Shown here in pieces: positions 10,306-19,425 of a DNA stretch of 23,221 nucleotides (position 1 is the first letter of the stretch; each line of letters starts with the position of its first letter). Source of the stretch: Grammothele lineata (taxonomy: Eukaryota; Basidiomycota; Agaricomycetes; Polyporales; Polyporaceae); NCBI GenBank assembly GCA_002150815.3, contig NDFF03000206.1, positions 1-23,221 of the forward strand, written 5' to 3'. The position numbers were made by a program, and so were the translations under genes. Below the pieces are notes generated by a model. That model saw only the letters and a list, made by a program, of their open reading frames with translations, had not been told where the DNA came from and did no database searches.

Positions 10306-13058
10306 ATGTCGTCTTCTGATCAAGGACGGCCAGCATTCATAACTCAGAGACTTCCCTGTATCAACCGACGTCTCCAATCCTGTTTCAAGAAGCTCTCCAA
10401 ATGCTCGAGCTGCGTAGCCAACAGTCGTTGCCGTACCTCGTCGGAACGTGAGGAATCCGATTGCCGTTTCATAGGCAAGTCTTCACTTCTATAAGTCAGG
10501 CGATAGTTTGACGGAATATGTCAGATTTTAGACATGTATCGTTGTCTCCTGCTTCCGTTGTTCACTTCGGTATGGAAATCGGTCCGGATCCTATCCTCCC
10601 AGCAGTTTTTAACAGGGCTCTCGACTTGGATGCTGCGAAGATGATTCTGGCAGGTTTTAATACTCCTTTCACTCTTTGCGCGTCTCATCTTAGGCGGATT
10701 CACAGACCTCCACTGCGAGCCAACTCTATACGTGGTTACAACGTGAATACTTGCATTCTGCGAGAGATCGTATCAGCTATCGTAAACGTGACGTGTCTTG
10801 CAGAGTTTTATGCGGTACGACTGATGTTGATCTTGTATCGAAACACCCGTGCCGATTTATGACTGCTATAGATGCCTGCGGCTCCGAACTCTTCATCGAG
10901 GGGTGGTTCTGTGGCGAGTGTGGGGTCGAGTTTTGCGATGACTGCAACACCAGTATATGTCATCAAAGTTGGCCAATGGTCGGTTACGCGAGGTATAATT
11001 CTAATAATTGGACTGACAGATGGCCACCAGAATATCAACAGCGATGCTAAGTTCGGGAAGAGCAGTCCGCCGTGTAAACATGATTTTAGGCCATTTACTC
11101 AGTTCAAGACCGACGAACTTGCTACAGCAATTGATGAGATGCGCATCGTATTGGAGCTACCGTGCGTCACCCTGGATCGCGTCCCTTCAGTCAACTGAGC
11201 GGCCTGGTGCAGAGTTGCTCGGCCTGAACGGATCGACGACTGCACGGCTGACACCACGTATTTTCGCCGCTGCTCGTTCACGGGCATCGACTTTCGTAGT
11301 GCTTGGGGAATGGGGAAAGCCGTAGTCATAACGGGGCTCCAGGAGGTATTGCAGGGTGATTGGGCCCCTGCTGCCTTCAGCCTTCGTTGCGGATCTCACG
11401 AGGTGTACCCAATTAACTGTGCTACGGGCGAGGTTTCATCCCGACCATGGCTTGCGAGCGAGTTCTTCCAGCTACTCGCGTCAGGCGACTCCGGACGAGG
11501 ACTATGGAAACTCAAGGTGAGCTTCCTGTGGTTGATTATGGAGAGTCAAGAGCGTCACGATAGATTTCATAGGACTGGCCACCGGATGAAGACTTTGGCG
11601 ATCTATTCGATCGTTATCGACGAGCGTTTATGCTGGCTTTGCCACCCCCATGTCACGATATTGTTTCCTTGGAAGGAGTTCTAAACCTCGTGGTCCATCT
11701 TCCAGAGAACGCTGTTAAGCCTGACCTGGGTAAGAAGTCCACATATCGGTTTTCTCCCGGCGTGTTCATCATGACCTATAGGTCCGAAGATGTACCCTGC
11801 ATGCGGAGATCACGTCGCTAACAATCATGGAACAACTAACGTTCATCTGGATGTTACGGATGCTATTAACACTATGGTGTGGGCAAAGGATCCCGACCGA
11901 GTTGGCGCTGTCTGGCATATCTTTCCCCGTCATACCCAACCCGCTTTACGCATCTTCCTTCGTGAAAAGAACTCCAACCTTGGTGTCCAGGATCCCATTC
12001 ACTCACAGACCGAGTTTCTCTCCGACGAATCACTCGGCGAGCTCTGGGAGAAGTATCAAGTAAAGCCGTGGACTATTCACCAGCGTGTGGGCGACGCCGT
12101 GCTCATTCCAGCGGGATGTCCTCATCAAGTAGGTGTCTATTTCTCAGTCTAAGCCATCATTGGCGGTTTGACGCGTCACGCTGGCCTAAATCGTGTCAAA
12201 GCAAAGCACGATACTATACCCGGGCTCAACGGTCGTCTTCTCCCGATGACAGTAGCTAGGCGTAACTAACCGTATTGCACAGGTCCGCAACGTGCAAAAT
12301 GCTATCAAGATAGCATATGACTTCGTATCAGTGCAGAATATAGACATCACAGTAGATTTACTCGCTCAGCAACGAGACCACCGACTTCAAGCGGACGGAC
12401 ACGGCGCCGATGTGCTGCAAGTGCGTTCTCTTATCTGGTATGCATGGAAGTCCGTATTCTCCCAATGGAGTTCTACGCATCTCGATATGGGCAAACCCCC
12501 GGAAAGTAAGATCCATCACCGTTTTCGCTCGTTCTTATGTCGATCATCATTGCAAGTATCTGTGGCTTCAGCGGACGGCGTACTTGAGATGGAACCCCAC
12601 CAGACAGGATTCAGCGACGATCAGGTTAGCATATGATTTGTGATCACATATCCAAGGCTTATACATTGAAGGTCACTCGGAGCAATGCATTAACGTTGAA
12701 ACGAGCCCGATGGAAAGCAAAACGCGTAGCACAGCAGCAAGCAAAGAAGTACGAAGCTGGCCCAGACAGTCCCTACCACACGTACAAATGCCTCCATCCG
12801 CGCTGTCACAGGATGTTCTCAAGAACCGCTTTATTGCTTCATCTGTGGGTCATTCATACATGATGTGATGTACTACGAAAACTAATGCCTTTTTATCTCT
12901 CTAGAGCGAGCTTACACGACAACTTCTATACGCCTGGGGACAACAGCGTCCTTAAGAAGGAATCGAAGGTTGACAGGGAAAGCTTCTATGCCATCATCCG
13001 CCAACGGTGCAAAATGGACCCTAGCGAGGCGCCCCTCAAAGGGGTGGAAGACGCGTGA
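10306..13058 (+). CDS. KDM3-like JmjC domain protein with C-terminal C2H2 finger
   Basis: Likely Fe(II)/2-oxoglutarate-dependent histone lysine demethylase of the KDM3/JMJD1 type, acting in the nucleus. Model of 12 exons, 682 aa: 10306-10474, 10525-10653, 10694-10742, 10804-10952, 11020-11161, 11213-11516, 11573-11729, 11782-12128, 12283-12505, 12572-12624, 12672-12844, 12905-13058; every join keeps frame. N-terminal Cys clusters (KLSKCSSC; later GWFCGECGVEFCDDC near 150-163) suit the zinc-binding part of KDM3. KLKDWPPDEDF, VKPDLGPKMY and GTTNVHLDVTDAIN align with KDM3 landmarks. The iron ligands H388, D390 and H481 (IPAGCPHQV) are present. The C2H2 finger is C614, C619, H631, H636; its last His is made by the 12845-12904 splice. 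Exon 1 uses a GC donor (GCAAGT); a GT donor at 10448 is the alternative. The 5' third is less sure than the JmjC part. Copies 1 and 2 of the direct repeat flank the gene at a distance. Confidence 0.85.
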
Positions 13059-13380
13059 CACGATCGACCTTCTCGCCGTCGTGGGATGAGCAGTTGTAAT
13101 GCGATGGATCCGGCGTTAGACCTTGCATAGCGTTCTTGTCGTTTGAGTAGTGTGAGTAGGGATCGTAACCTGCACCCAGAAGGAGCATGATGTTCGTGAA
13201 GACCTCGAGAAATAAATGATCTCAGAGACGGGAAGACTTCTTGATACTAACTGGGACCATCGTCGCATCTACCGGTCGTTAACGCCCCCACCTCGCAAAA
13301 GCTTGACGCTGAGCGATCATTCGTTGAGACTGTAGCGCCCAAGCGCTCAACGTTCGACGGGTGCCCTTCTCTTCCTTTCA
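13059..13380. other. 3' flank of the JmjC gene; no gene seen
   Basis: About 320 bases between the JmjC stop and repeat copy 2. The stretch GAGAAATAAATGATCT near 13210 contains an AATAAA and could be a polyadenylation signal. Nothing else is supported. Confidence 0.4.
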
Positions 13381-14375
13381 CCCCTCTCCACTTCGCACCT
13401 GTTGCTGCAGCGCGCCGCTATCTCCGAGCTCGTATGACAAGACAGAGTCGCTGATCCATTATCGTTGCCGATTACGCAGGGAGCCCGGCCATTGGTGACG
13501 GATGGGCGGCCGTAGCGTCAACGTTTACCGGATTGCTCTGCAGCGATCCGAGGTGGCCTAGACGACAGTCATGCCGAGACATAGAGTCTTGAGCAGTTGT
13601 TGTCCCAGCCAGCTCGGAGAAGCTGTACGAGTCTCTGGCAAGCGGCGGCCGGGGAGGGTAGACGTCGACGCTGACGTGGCGCTAGCGCGAAGACGGGCAC
13701 GGCGGGGATGGCGAACGCGGGGACGGGGATGAGGGCGGGGAACGAGGGCGGGGACGGGCACGGGCACGACGACAAGGACAAGCGAGGGATGACGACGATC
13801 GTAGGTCGTCAATGGTGGCCGCGCGCGTGGATCTTTTCGCCGCAGGAAACATGCCAGCGCGTGGATCCTTGAGTGGGCCTACAGCTCCGGGCCAGGTACG
13901 TCGTTGTCCACCAGATCCCCCATCCCCACATTCGTTTCGATCGACCCCGTCTGAGTGGGTCGTGGCGGGCTGCTGACGCTTCCCTCTACAGGGAAGTTTT
14001 ACCGTCGTGCTGGCTGGTTCTGGATATATCTCAGCTGTGGAATGGCCATCGTTGTGCATGACCATGGCGTTCTTGGTGAGTGCTACTTTGGTTTTATCGT
14101 TCTTCTCGCGTCCTCGATAGTTCTTGTCGCGCTCATGCCAGTACAGCGTAGAGGTCTCGATCGCGAGGTACCTTGATTGGGGATCCCAAGGCCCATCCGC
14201 AACGATGCGAAGCTATCGAGGTCCTCGACGCTCGTTCTCAGACTGGGCAGCGATGCGGCGCTACGAACGTTTTACTTGGATATGTGCTGCCGATCGTAAT
14301 CTCTTCTTAAACGCCACGGATATCCGACGTATAGGAGCGGCCATGATGCGAAACCCGTCCATCGCGCTGCGAAGA
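13381..14375 (+). repeat. Direct repeat copy 2 (full length as far as visible)
   Basis: It matches 22318-23221 at offset 8937 over 904 bases; I noticed only three substitutions (near 13836, 13982 and 14181). It also matches 1-456 at offset 13916. The left edge is sharp at 13381/22318, where the sequences begin CCCCTCTCC and the flanks upstream differ. The right edge, defined against copy 1, is near 14375. I see no TG...CA ends, terminal inverted repeats or target-site duplication. The unit holds a G-rich tract at about 13694-13772 and a possible spliced ORF. Its family is unknown. Confidence 0.95.
13694..13772 (+). repeat. G-rich low-complexity tract inside the direct repeat
   Basis: Imperfect iteration of GGGGAC, GGGCAC and GGCGGGG units on the plus strand, with several closely spaced G-runs that could form a G-quadruplex. 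It is repeated in copy 3 at 22631-22709. The long minus-strand frame over this area is an Arg/Pro/Ser low-complexity by-product. Confidence 0.7.
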
Positions 14376-14462
14376 GCGTTTGGCAAACGTTTCTCGAAGG
14401 CGACACTGTCGCTGTGCGTGACGATGTTCACAAGGTACGCACGCTGGTTCTTCCATGCCTAA
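13812..14462 (+). CDS. Repeat-borne spliced ORF, copy 2 (unknown)
   Basis: Model: exon 13812-13895 (ATG, MVAARVDLFAAGNMPARG...), intron 13896-13991 (donor GTACGT, branch CTGAC, acceptor CTACAG), exon 13992-14075, intron 14076-14120 (45 nt, donor GTGAGT, acceptor GATAG), and a last exon from 14121 open to TAA at 14460-14462. All joins are phase 0 and all splice sites are identical in the other copies. The frame upstream of 13812 is also open through the G-rich tract, so the real start may be earlier. No domain recognised. The end of this frame runs past the repeat into unique sequence, where a different frame (from about 14372) seems to belong to the next gene, so the 3' end is uncertain. Confidence 0.35.
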
Positions 14463-14998
14463 CTTTAACTTACCCCACTGTGCAGATCGTGAGAACTGAA
14501 TCCAACTGCATACTACTGAAGAGACGTAGTAACAATTTTTGCAGGACGAAGTTGCATACGTACCGGGGGACGATGCACGGGCTGATAACTACGTGTTTCC
14601 AAGTCGCTAGCGAATGGATTACCGTACGAGATTGTGGATTTCAGCTATATAGACCTACTCTCCAAGTCTCGAACAAAGGCGCGCAGGTGTGGGCCCATCT
14701 GCAAGGGTCGACGGCCGTGGACTATATCCTTCTCTCGCTATAAGTCCTTCGTCGGGCAAGATGATGGAATCAGGGAAACTCTCATGCAGAGGCTAACTGA
14801 CGCACAAGCCAGTCGAATCTACAACCCCACTGCTGTCCGGTAGTTGGTCCTCCTTGGTTGCGTTTCGATACTTTGAAGTTGTAATTGGACTCACGCACCC
14901 GCAGTAACTAAGAAGGTATAGGCGTCTTTGGCAACTGCGGGCGGCGAGTCGTGGTCTTCAACGACGATCAGCTTGGACTGGGGACGCGTTCCTCGTAG
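14372..14998 (+). pseudogene. Eroded unknown gene starting at the repeat edge
   Basis: Protein-like segments: KSVWQTFLEGDTVAVRDDVH up to 14434; a 110-nt intron 14435-14544 (donor GTACGC, acceptor TTTTTGCAG), phase 0; DEVAYVPGDDARADNYVFPS; then an in-frame TAG at 14608-14610 whose sequence resumes one frame away as LANGLPYEIVDFSYIDLLSK, open to 14843. A final segment reading VFGNCGRRVVVFNDDQLGLG ends at TAG 14996-14998 after a probable intron ending at 14920. The one-base frame change near 14606 is not explained by an intron. The first segment begins just inside the right edge of the direct repeat, so the repeat may have broken or captured this gene. Family unknown. Confidence 0.4.
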
Positions 14999-15434
14999 AC
15001 CTACGCTACACATTGGGGGTCGGTCGTGAGGCCCGCCCCCTTTGGGGCACCGCAAAAAAGATCACCTTGGTTACGGGCGTTCCATTAACTGTATGACTCT
15101 CATCAATGCAATATTTTAACGGACACTATGCAGTGAGTTTGTTCCGTTTACCTCTGCTTGACTATCCGCCGCAGTCTCAATTCTCTGCATACGTTTATGG
15201 GACCGCACATGTACCCTCCCCGGTCCCTCTCCCTGCTCTACAACGCGACAGTACTAAAACTTGGCACATGTAATGTGCGGCACCTAAAAGCGTCAGCCTA
15301 GGATGGAAGTCTCCCTGCACGACGTGTCTTCTTGTCCCGATTGCTGATCGATCTGCATGCGACGCAGACATCGATGCGTATGTATTGGGCACATCCGGTA
15401 ATTACATGCTCCCTCTCTTGCAGCTTGCCCTCAA

Positions 15435-16790
15435 ATGACCTCGCCCGTGTCTCTCGACGACGCCAGGGTACTAGCAGAGAAGCTGGCTGGTGCCACGTCA
15501 TTGTTTCTCTGGACGTACGCCCACGAGTACGACCCTCAAAGACCGTATATCGGGTTTCCGCAAGACCAAATACCCGTCGAAGCAAGCGTGATCCGATATA
15601 ATACTCAGCAACTTTCTCACATTGTTCACACAGGCTTGCTGCTGTATTTTCACAGATCCGGCGTTGCTTCGTAACCCTCGAGGCGTCCCATCTAGATGCA
15701 ACGCTACGCTGTCTCGCAGGCACGGTCTCACGGAAGTCATTTCGGAGAATCTTGCTTATATCACGAACATCATGAGTATTCTAACCTTTGATTGTGCGTC
15801 GTACTTATGGCTCTTTGCAGGTTTTGTATTTGCTTCACTCCAATACCGACTGGAATTTAGACAAAGATAACATGTACGGCGATTTCTTCAAGCATGTTCA
15901 CTTAAGTGCGAAAAGGACGCCGGTCTCGACAATGAGGAAGAAGAGGATGCGGCGGCCGATGAAGAGGCGAAAGAGTATTACACCGACAACCTGTCGACAT
16001 GGTACAGTTGGTACGCGTACTTGCACGACCCTATTCCGCTTCTGACGCCGTATATTCGAAGCCAAGTTTACGCGCTCTCAGAAGCTGCAGTGCTTTTCCT
16101 GCCTGACGAACTCGGTGGCAGCCGGGTAAATCCCGTGCTCAGTGATCTCATCTTCGAAGGTTGCGCGAAAGAGCTCAGGGAACGCCGGGCCCGACGTGAC
16201 GCAAACCGGCCTGCTGCCCAGCTGTCGCCGTCCGCAAACAGCCTCCCTCCTAGCCGACTCGACTTCAGCGCCCCCCCAGAGCCACCCCAACACCATGACG
16301 ACTCCATCGATGACGAGGTGCCTCTTCTTAGATTAACAACCCCATCAACGTCGAACTCAAATGCCACCCGTTCCCCCTTCCAACACGATCTCTCACGGTC
16401 TCCCAATCTGAGCCCTATCGTCAGGAGTGCCGGCAAGACGCTCTTCTTCGTCACGTCTCTTACCTCTATCGAGTCCGACCCCCTGCGCGACACTGCGGCG
16501 TCCCCCAAGGGTGCTCTCGCGTCCCGTGGGAGGCCCGCCTGTCCGTCCGTGGCCTTGTCTTGTCGCGAGTATCTGCTGCAGCGCCTCGGGTGACTCTACC
16601 CGGCGACAAAGACACCGACGACGACGACGGTCACGGTCACGAGGACGTACACGGCGACGAAGACGCGAACAACGACGGTGACTCCGCCCCGACCACGTAC
16701 GATGCTGTGCTCGATGAGATGCCCTGCCTGGTGACGCTCAGAAAGATCTATCAGAAGTCCACGGTTCTGAAGGCCGACGAGAAAATGTAA
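15435..16790 (+). CDS. Unknown multi-exon gene with acidic C-terminus; one apparent frameshift
   Basis: Supported parts: a probable 5' UTR intron 15378-15423 (donor GTATGT, acceptor CTTGCAG); exon 15435-15587; intron 15588-15633 (46 nt, CTCAC branch, acceptor CACAG), phase 0; an exon from 15634 encoding TDPALLRNPRGVPSRC; an intron ending TTTGCAG at 15820; a long exon 15821-16510; intron 16511-16581, phase 1; and exon 16582-16790 ending at TAA. Inside 15821-16510 the frame changes by one base near 15899, between DNMYGDFFKHV and KCEKDAGLDNEEEED, with no intron that fits. Downstream, HDPIPLLTPYIRSQVYALSE reads as a folded region, followed by a Ser/Pro-rich linker and an Asp/Glu/His-rich end. Family not recognised. 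It is either a recent pseudogene or carries a sequencing indel. Confidence 0.5.
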
Positions 16791-17486
16791 ATCGCGCGAT
16801 CATGTAGCGATCATGCAACACACTGAGAGAAGGGCCCCCGTCCGGGAGACCGCGATATTCGTGCAGAACAGTGATGTAACTAATCCTAGTAGGTACCCCC
16901 CGAGATGGCTGGCGGATTACAGTCTTGAGTCTCTCACTAGCGGCTGAGTAGGCGAAATACCGAGTAGACGTCTGCGCCGAGGCGCGTCACGGCGTGCGGT
17001 TATCGTTCCATAGGTTCAATATCATCTTACGAGGGGTCCTATATCCTGTAGTGATCTCAGATTTTGTACAATTCCGCCGCAATTTGATTTTGTAGCTATT
17101 GCCATGAACCGCCTGCCACCAGCCTGCTGTCGACTCTCGAGTATCTAGCCGCTTCAGCTGCCCGCGCAATCCGTATACTTACGTCCGCGTCCCCGATCGC
17201 CCTGCGCACTTAATCGCCCGTGCAAGAAGGGTTTGCGCGTGCGACCGCCAGCACAGGATGCATCTGAGATAGTCTCACTCTCAGACGTTCTATGTACATA
17301 GCCCCTGCACCTGCGCCTACCTACGCTTCGCTGCGCTCAGGAGCCTCTCAGCGGGAGTCTCTGCGCCAGCGTGAATACCGAATATGCAAACGGATTGATC
17401 GGGAATGTCGCTGATTTCCACGCAGGGTAAGTCACGATCGAGCCCTCACGCATGCCACATTCCGACGCGCTGGGGCTTTTTTTGGC
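16791..17486. other. Intergenic; no gene seen
   Basis: About 700 bases between the stop at 16790 and the terminal-inverted-repeat element. A short run at 17061-17095 (GATTTTGTACAATT followed by a second GATTTTGTA) loosely resembles the inner part of the element's terminal repeat, but too weakly to call a second copy. Confidence 0.4.
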
Positions 17487-17522
17487 TCAGATTGTACAAA
17501 AAATCAAATCACACCCCGCGGG
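17487..17522 (+). repeat. Left terminal inverted repeat, 36 bp
   Basis: Perfect inverse of 18269-18304. It begins TCAGATTGTAC and ends CCCCGCGGG. Confidence 0.9.
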
Positions 17523-17833
17523 TGACGTTTCCCGCGGCTGCGGACGAGACGCCCGTGGCGGTCCAGACCTGGATCACGAAGCGCCCGCATGCTCGGCCCG
17601 CTCCTGCTCCGGCAAGGGCCGGGCTCCGCCCACAACAGTACTAGTGAAGTTCCCAGTGCCCACCGAAAGCCGTCGTCGCCTGCGACGACGAGCAGGCCCC
17701 CGCCGTGGGCTTCGAAAATGAACCCTCGTAGAGTATTGATTGAGACATTGATCTAAGCTTCCATATTTTTCTTCTGAGCCTCAATGGATCCTGTGAGTGC
17801 TGAGCTAGTGCTGCCCAAGCCCTGGTTGGATCT

Positions 17834-18145
17834 ATGGCCTCCTCAAAGCTCTATGACACGGCTTGGAGGGAGCGTAGCTCACCATCCCAACTGGCATTGT
17901 TCGGCTTTTTGTATTGGCACTATGACTTCCAGGCAAAGTACTGCAGGGGCATGGAAAGGCTCACAGATAGAGTTTCCCGTTGTTTTTTGGTGGAAAACAT
18001 CGTATATGCTCATATATGTATCCTCAGTCGCGACTGTGCCCAGTATCTATGCCTGAGACGTCTGTTTCCCGATAGACGAAGCCGTCCTGAGCCCGCAAGG
18101 GCGGTTGGCGCCCATGGGACCGCCCCTGCGTCATCGGGCGGCTAG
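17834..18145 (+). CDS. Uncertain 103-codon ORF inside the TIR element
   Basis: Open from ATG 17834 (MASSKLYDTAWRERSSPS...) to 18145, ending within a G/C-rich hairpin region. It has aromatic and Cys-rich stretches (FLYWHYDF, CILSRDCAQYLC) but no transposase signature. It could be a captured gene fragment or chance. A competing frame runs 17784-18056. Confidence 0.2.
   Translation: MASSKLYDTAWRERSSPSQLALFGFLYWHYDFQAKYCRGMERLTDRVSRCFLVENIVYAHICILSRDCAQYLCLRRLFPDRRSRPEPARAVGAHGTAPASSGG
18069..18142. repeat. Imperfect hairpin inside the TIR element
   Basis: Outer arms CCCGATAGACG and CGTCATCGGG pair with one mismatch or bulge. Inner arms GCAAGGGCGGT and GACCGCCCCTGC pair around a core containing CCCATGGG. 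A second, simpler palindrome lies at 17671-17690 (nine-base arms CGTCGTCGC and GCGACGACG, two-base loop). Confidence 0.6.
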
Positions 18146-18268
18146 TCTGTAAACCTCAAATGAGGGTCTCAAGCCGCAACCGCGGGATACAAGTCGCGCC
18201 TCGGCTTACCTGTAACCGCCGGAAAGAGCTGCAAACGCGGGGTAAGTGCAGTAAACGCGGGATATAAG

Positions 18269-18304
18269 CCCGCGGGGTGTGATTTGATTTTTTGTACAAT
18301 CTGA
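18269..18304 (-). repeat. Right terminal inverted repeat, 36 bp
   Basis: Perfect inverse of 17487-17522. It is preceded on its inner side by an array of degenerate CCGCGG-core subterminal repeats. Confidence 0.9.
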
Positions 18305-18330
18305 ACGGTATAGCGACGTTCACGATACCA

Positions 18331-18993
18331 CTAAATTTTCGACCACACATCAATAAGCCCCCCGGGCATATTGAGTGATTCATCGCCGTCTCCACCCTGG
18401 TCTTGCCCATCTCTCAAGAGCGGCCCATGATGGCGTTGGGGACGCCATACAGCGTAGTGATTGTTCCAGGAAATGACCTTTCCATGGGCAAAGCCACACA
18501 TGAATGACCAGTACCACGCATGGTTTGGAAATTCCAGGTGTCGACGAACATGCCCGTCATCCCATATGACAACTCGGACGCTCGGATTGTGCTGCACCAC
18601 ATTGAGTCATTGGCCATGCTTTGATAAGGGTAGAAACAGTCGTACCGGCGACGCCACTCTGAAGCGTAGCTTCAGAGCGACTGTGATGGCAAGTTCGGTT
18701 GAAGGCCCAATGAGACGGTCATCGACGTCAAGTGGCGTAATCGACAATGTGTCTATATCGCCAATTTAGCTGGAGTTATGGCAGAACACAACATTTTACA
18801 TTCCTTGGGAGCATCCGTTGAGCTCAGATGCTTCGATTTGGATACGCACGAGGGTGGGCTCGTCATTCGAACCCTCCGTGGTCATGTAAGCTGTCCCGCT
18901 AAATAGAACACCCCTATTCAAGACGCTAGTAAGTCCACCGCATGTCACTGCATCGAAAACAGTATACGCGTACGTCTGTCGGATTCCAGCCAT
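18331..18993 (-). CDS. Small unknown gene, paralogue B
   Basis: Minus-strand paralogue of 3727-4367. Exons 18993-18804, 18752-18646 (107 nt, the same length as in A) and 18591-18331 give an open 185-aa frame. Intron 2 (18645-18592, 54 nt) has donor GTACGA and acceptor GTGCAG. Intron 1 (18803-18753) has acceptor ATATAG but its expected donor reads GAATGT, so it looks broken; a GT three bases on would shift the frame. Without splicing, the single frame 18993-18331 is interrupted by three stops, all inside the two intron intervals, which supports the intron placement. Conserved residues include LFSGTAYMTT, ITPLD, WDDGH and AWYWSF. No known domain; probably a small soluble protein. The TIR element lies just past its 3' end. 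Activity depends on whether intron 1 is spliced. Confidence 0.55.
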
Positions 18994-19260
18994 GGTAAGT
19001 AGAATGTGTGAGGGCAGAGCCAGCTGAGAGGGATGTTCTGTTTGGAAGGAGAGCAATGACGAGCGAGAGGAGTCCGTCCTGATATACACCGGTGATTGTG
19101 GAGCTCGAAAGGTAGTGTTAAGTCTTTCAATTCAAGTTTCTTTGTCGGTTGTTACACAAAGGAGGTTGCGCGCGTGGTGCGAGGGCGCGCGCTCGGTAGG
19201 GTGAACTGATGCTCGTCGACGATCCTGCAGAGCAGCTTGAGCGGAAGCCAGGGTGTGAGT

Positions 19261-19425
19261 ATGGGCTCTTCTTCTGGTTCTAGCGTAGAGGAGGGTGCGC
19301 ACCAACCGATCGGCGATCCTTCACGCAGGGACGCAAGAGCTCAAGCCACGAAGGCTGTTTACTATAAGACAGACGCCGGTGCACCGACTCGTGTGGGACG
19401 GCTGAAAAGCCTGGGCTCAGGCTGA
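19261..19425 (+). CDS. Short uncertain ORF, 54 aa
   Basis: ATG 19261 to TGA 19423-19425: MGSSSGSSVEEGAH, then a charged segment ending RLKSLGSG. An earlier ATG at 19210 (MLVDDPAEQLERKPG) could be joined through a GTGAGT donor and TTCTAG acceptor, but that intron would be only 29 nt, which is shorter than usual. It is divergent from the gene ending at 18993 on the minus strand. No domain. Confidence 0.2.
   Translation: MGSSSGSSVEEGAHQPIGDPSRRDARAQATKAVYYKTDAGAPTRVGRLKSLGSG

Larger units (their letters stand above)
17487..18304. mobile_element. Non-autonomous DNA transposon-like element with 36-bp TIRs
   Basis: Bases 17487-17522 and 18269-18304 are perfect 36-bp inverted repeats (outer end TCAGATTGTACAAAAAATCA, inner end CACCCCGCGGG). 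Inside the right end, a unit of the type GTAAACGCGGGATA recurs in degenerate form at about 18148, 18176, 18212, 18231 and 18251. Its reverse complement lies inside the left end at about 17527, as subterminal transposase-binding arrays do. No transposase is encoded; the longest frame is 103 codons (17834-18145). I see no target-site duplication: the flanks are TTTTTGGC and ACGGTATA. The CAG/CTG ends hint at hAT-like termini, but this is not decided. It lies 27 bases past the stop of the gene at 18331-18993. Confidence 0.85.

Noticed and set aside
13682..14065. 127-codon minus-strand ORF in repeat copy 2 (repeated at 22619-23002)
   Set aside because: It is Arg/Pro/Ser low complexity, produced by the G-rich tract on the other strand. 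The plus strand has phase-consistent introns over the same bases.
16068..16508. 146-codon minus-strand ORF
   Set aside because: Antisense to the long exon 15821-16510, which is bounded by a phase-consistent intron and continues into an acidic coding exon.
17061..17095. Second copy of the TIR sequence
   Set aside because: Only short GATTTTGTACAA-like pieces match; the CCCGCGGGGTGTG part is absent.
457..18330. Whole-block segmental duplication linking repeat 1 plus gene A with repeat 2 plus gene B
   Set aside because: The spacing is similar once the 818-bp element is removed, but the 3 kb between repeat and gene shows no sequence similarity that I can see (1781-2790 versus 15435-16790).
19237..19425. 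29-nt intron joining the ATG at 19210 to this ORF
   Set aside because: The donor GTGAGT and acceptor TTCTAG look good, but 29 nt is shorter than any other intron supported in this window.
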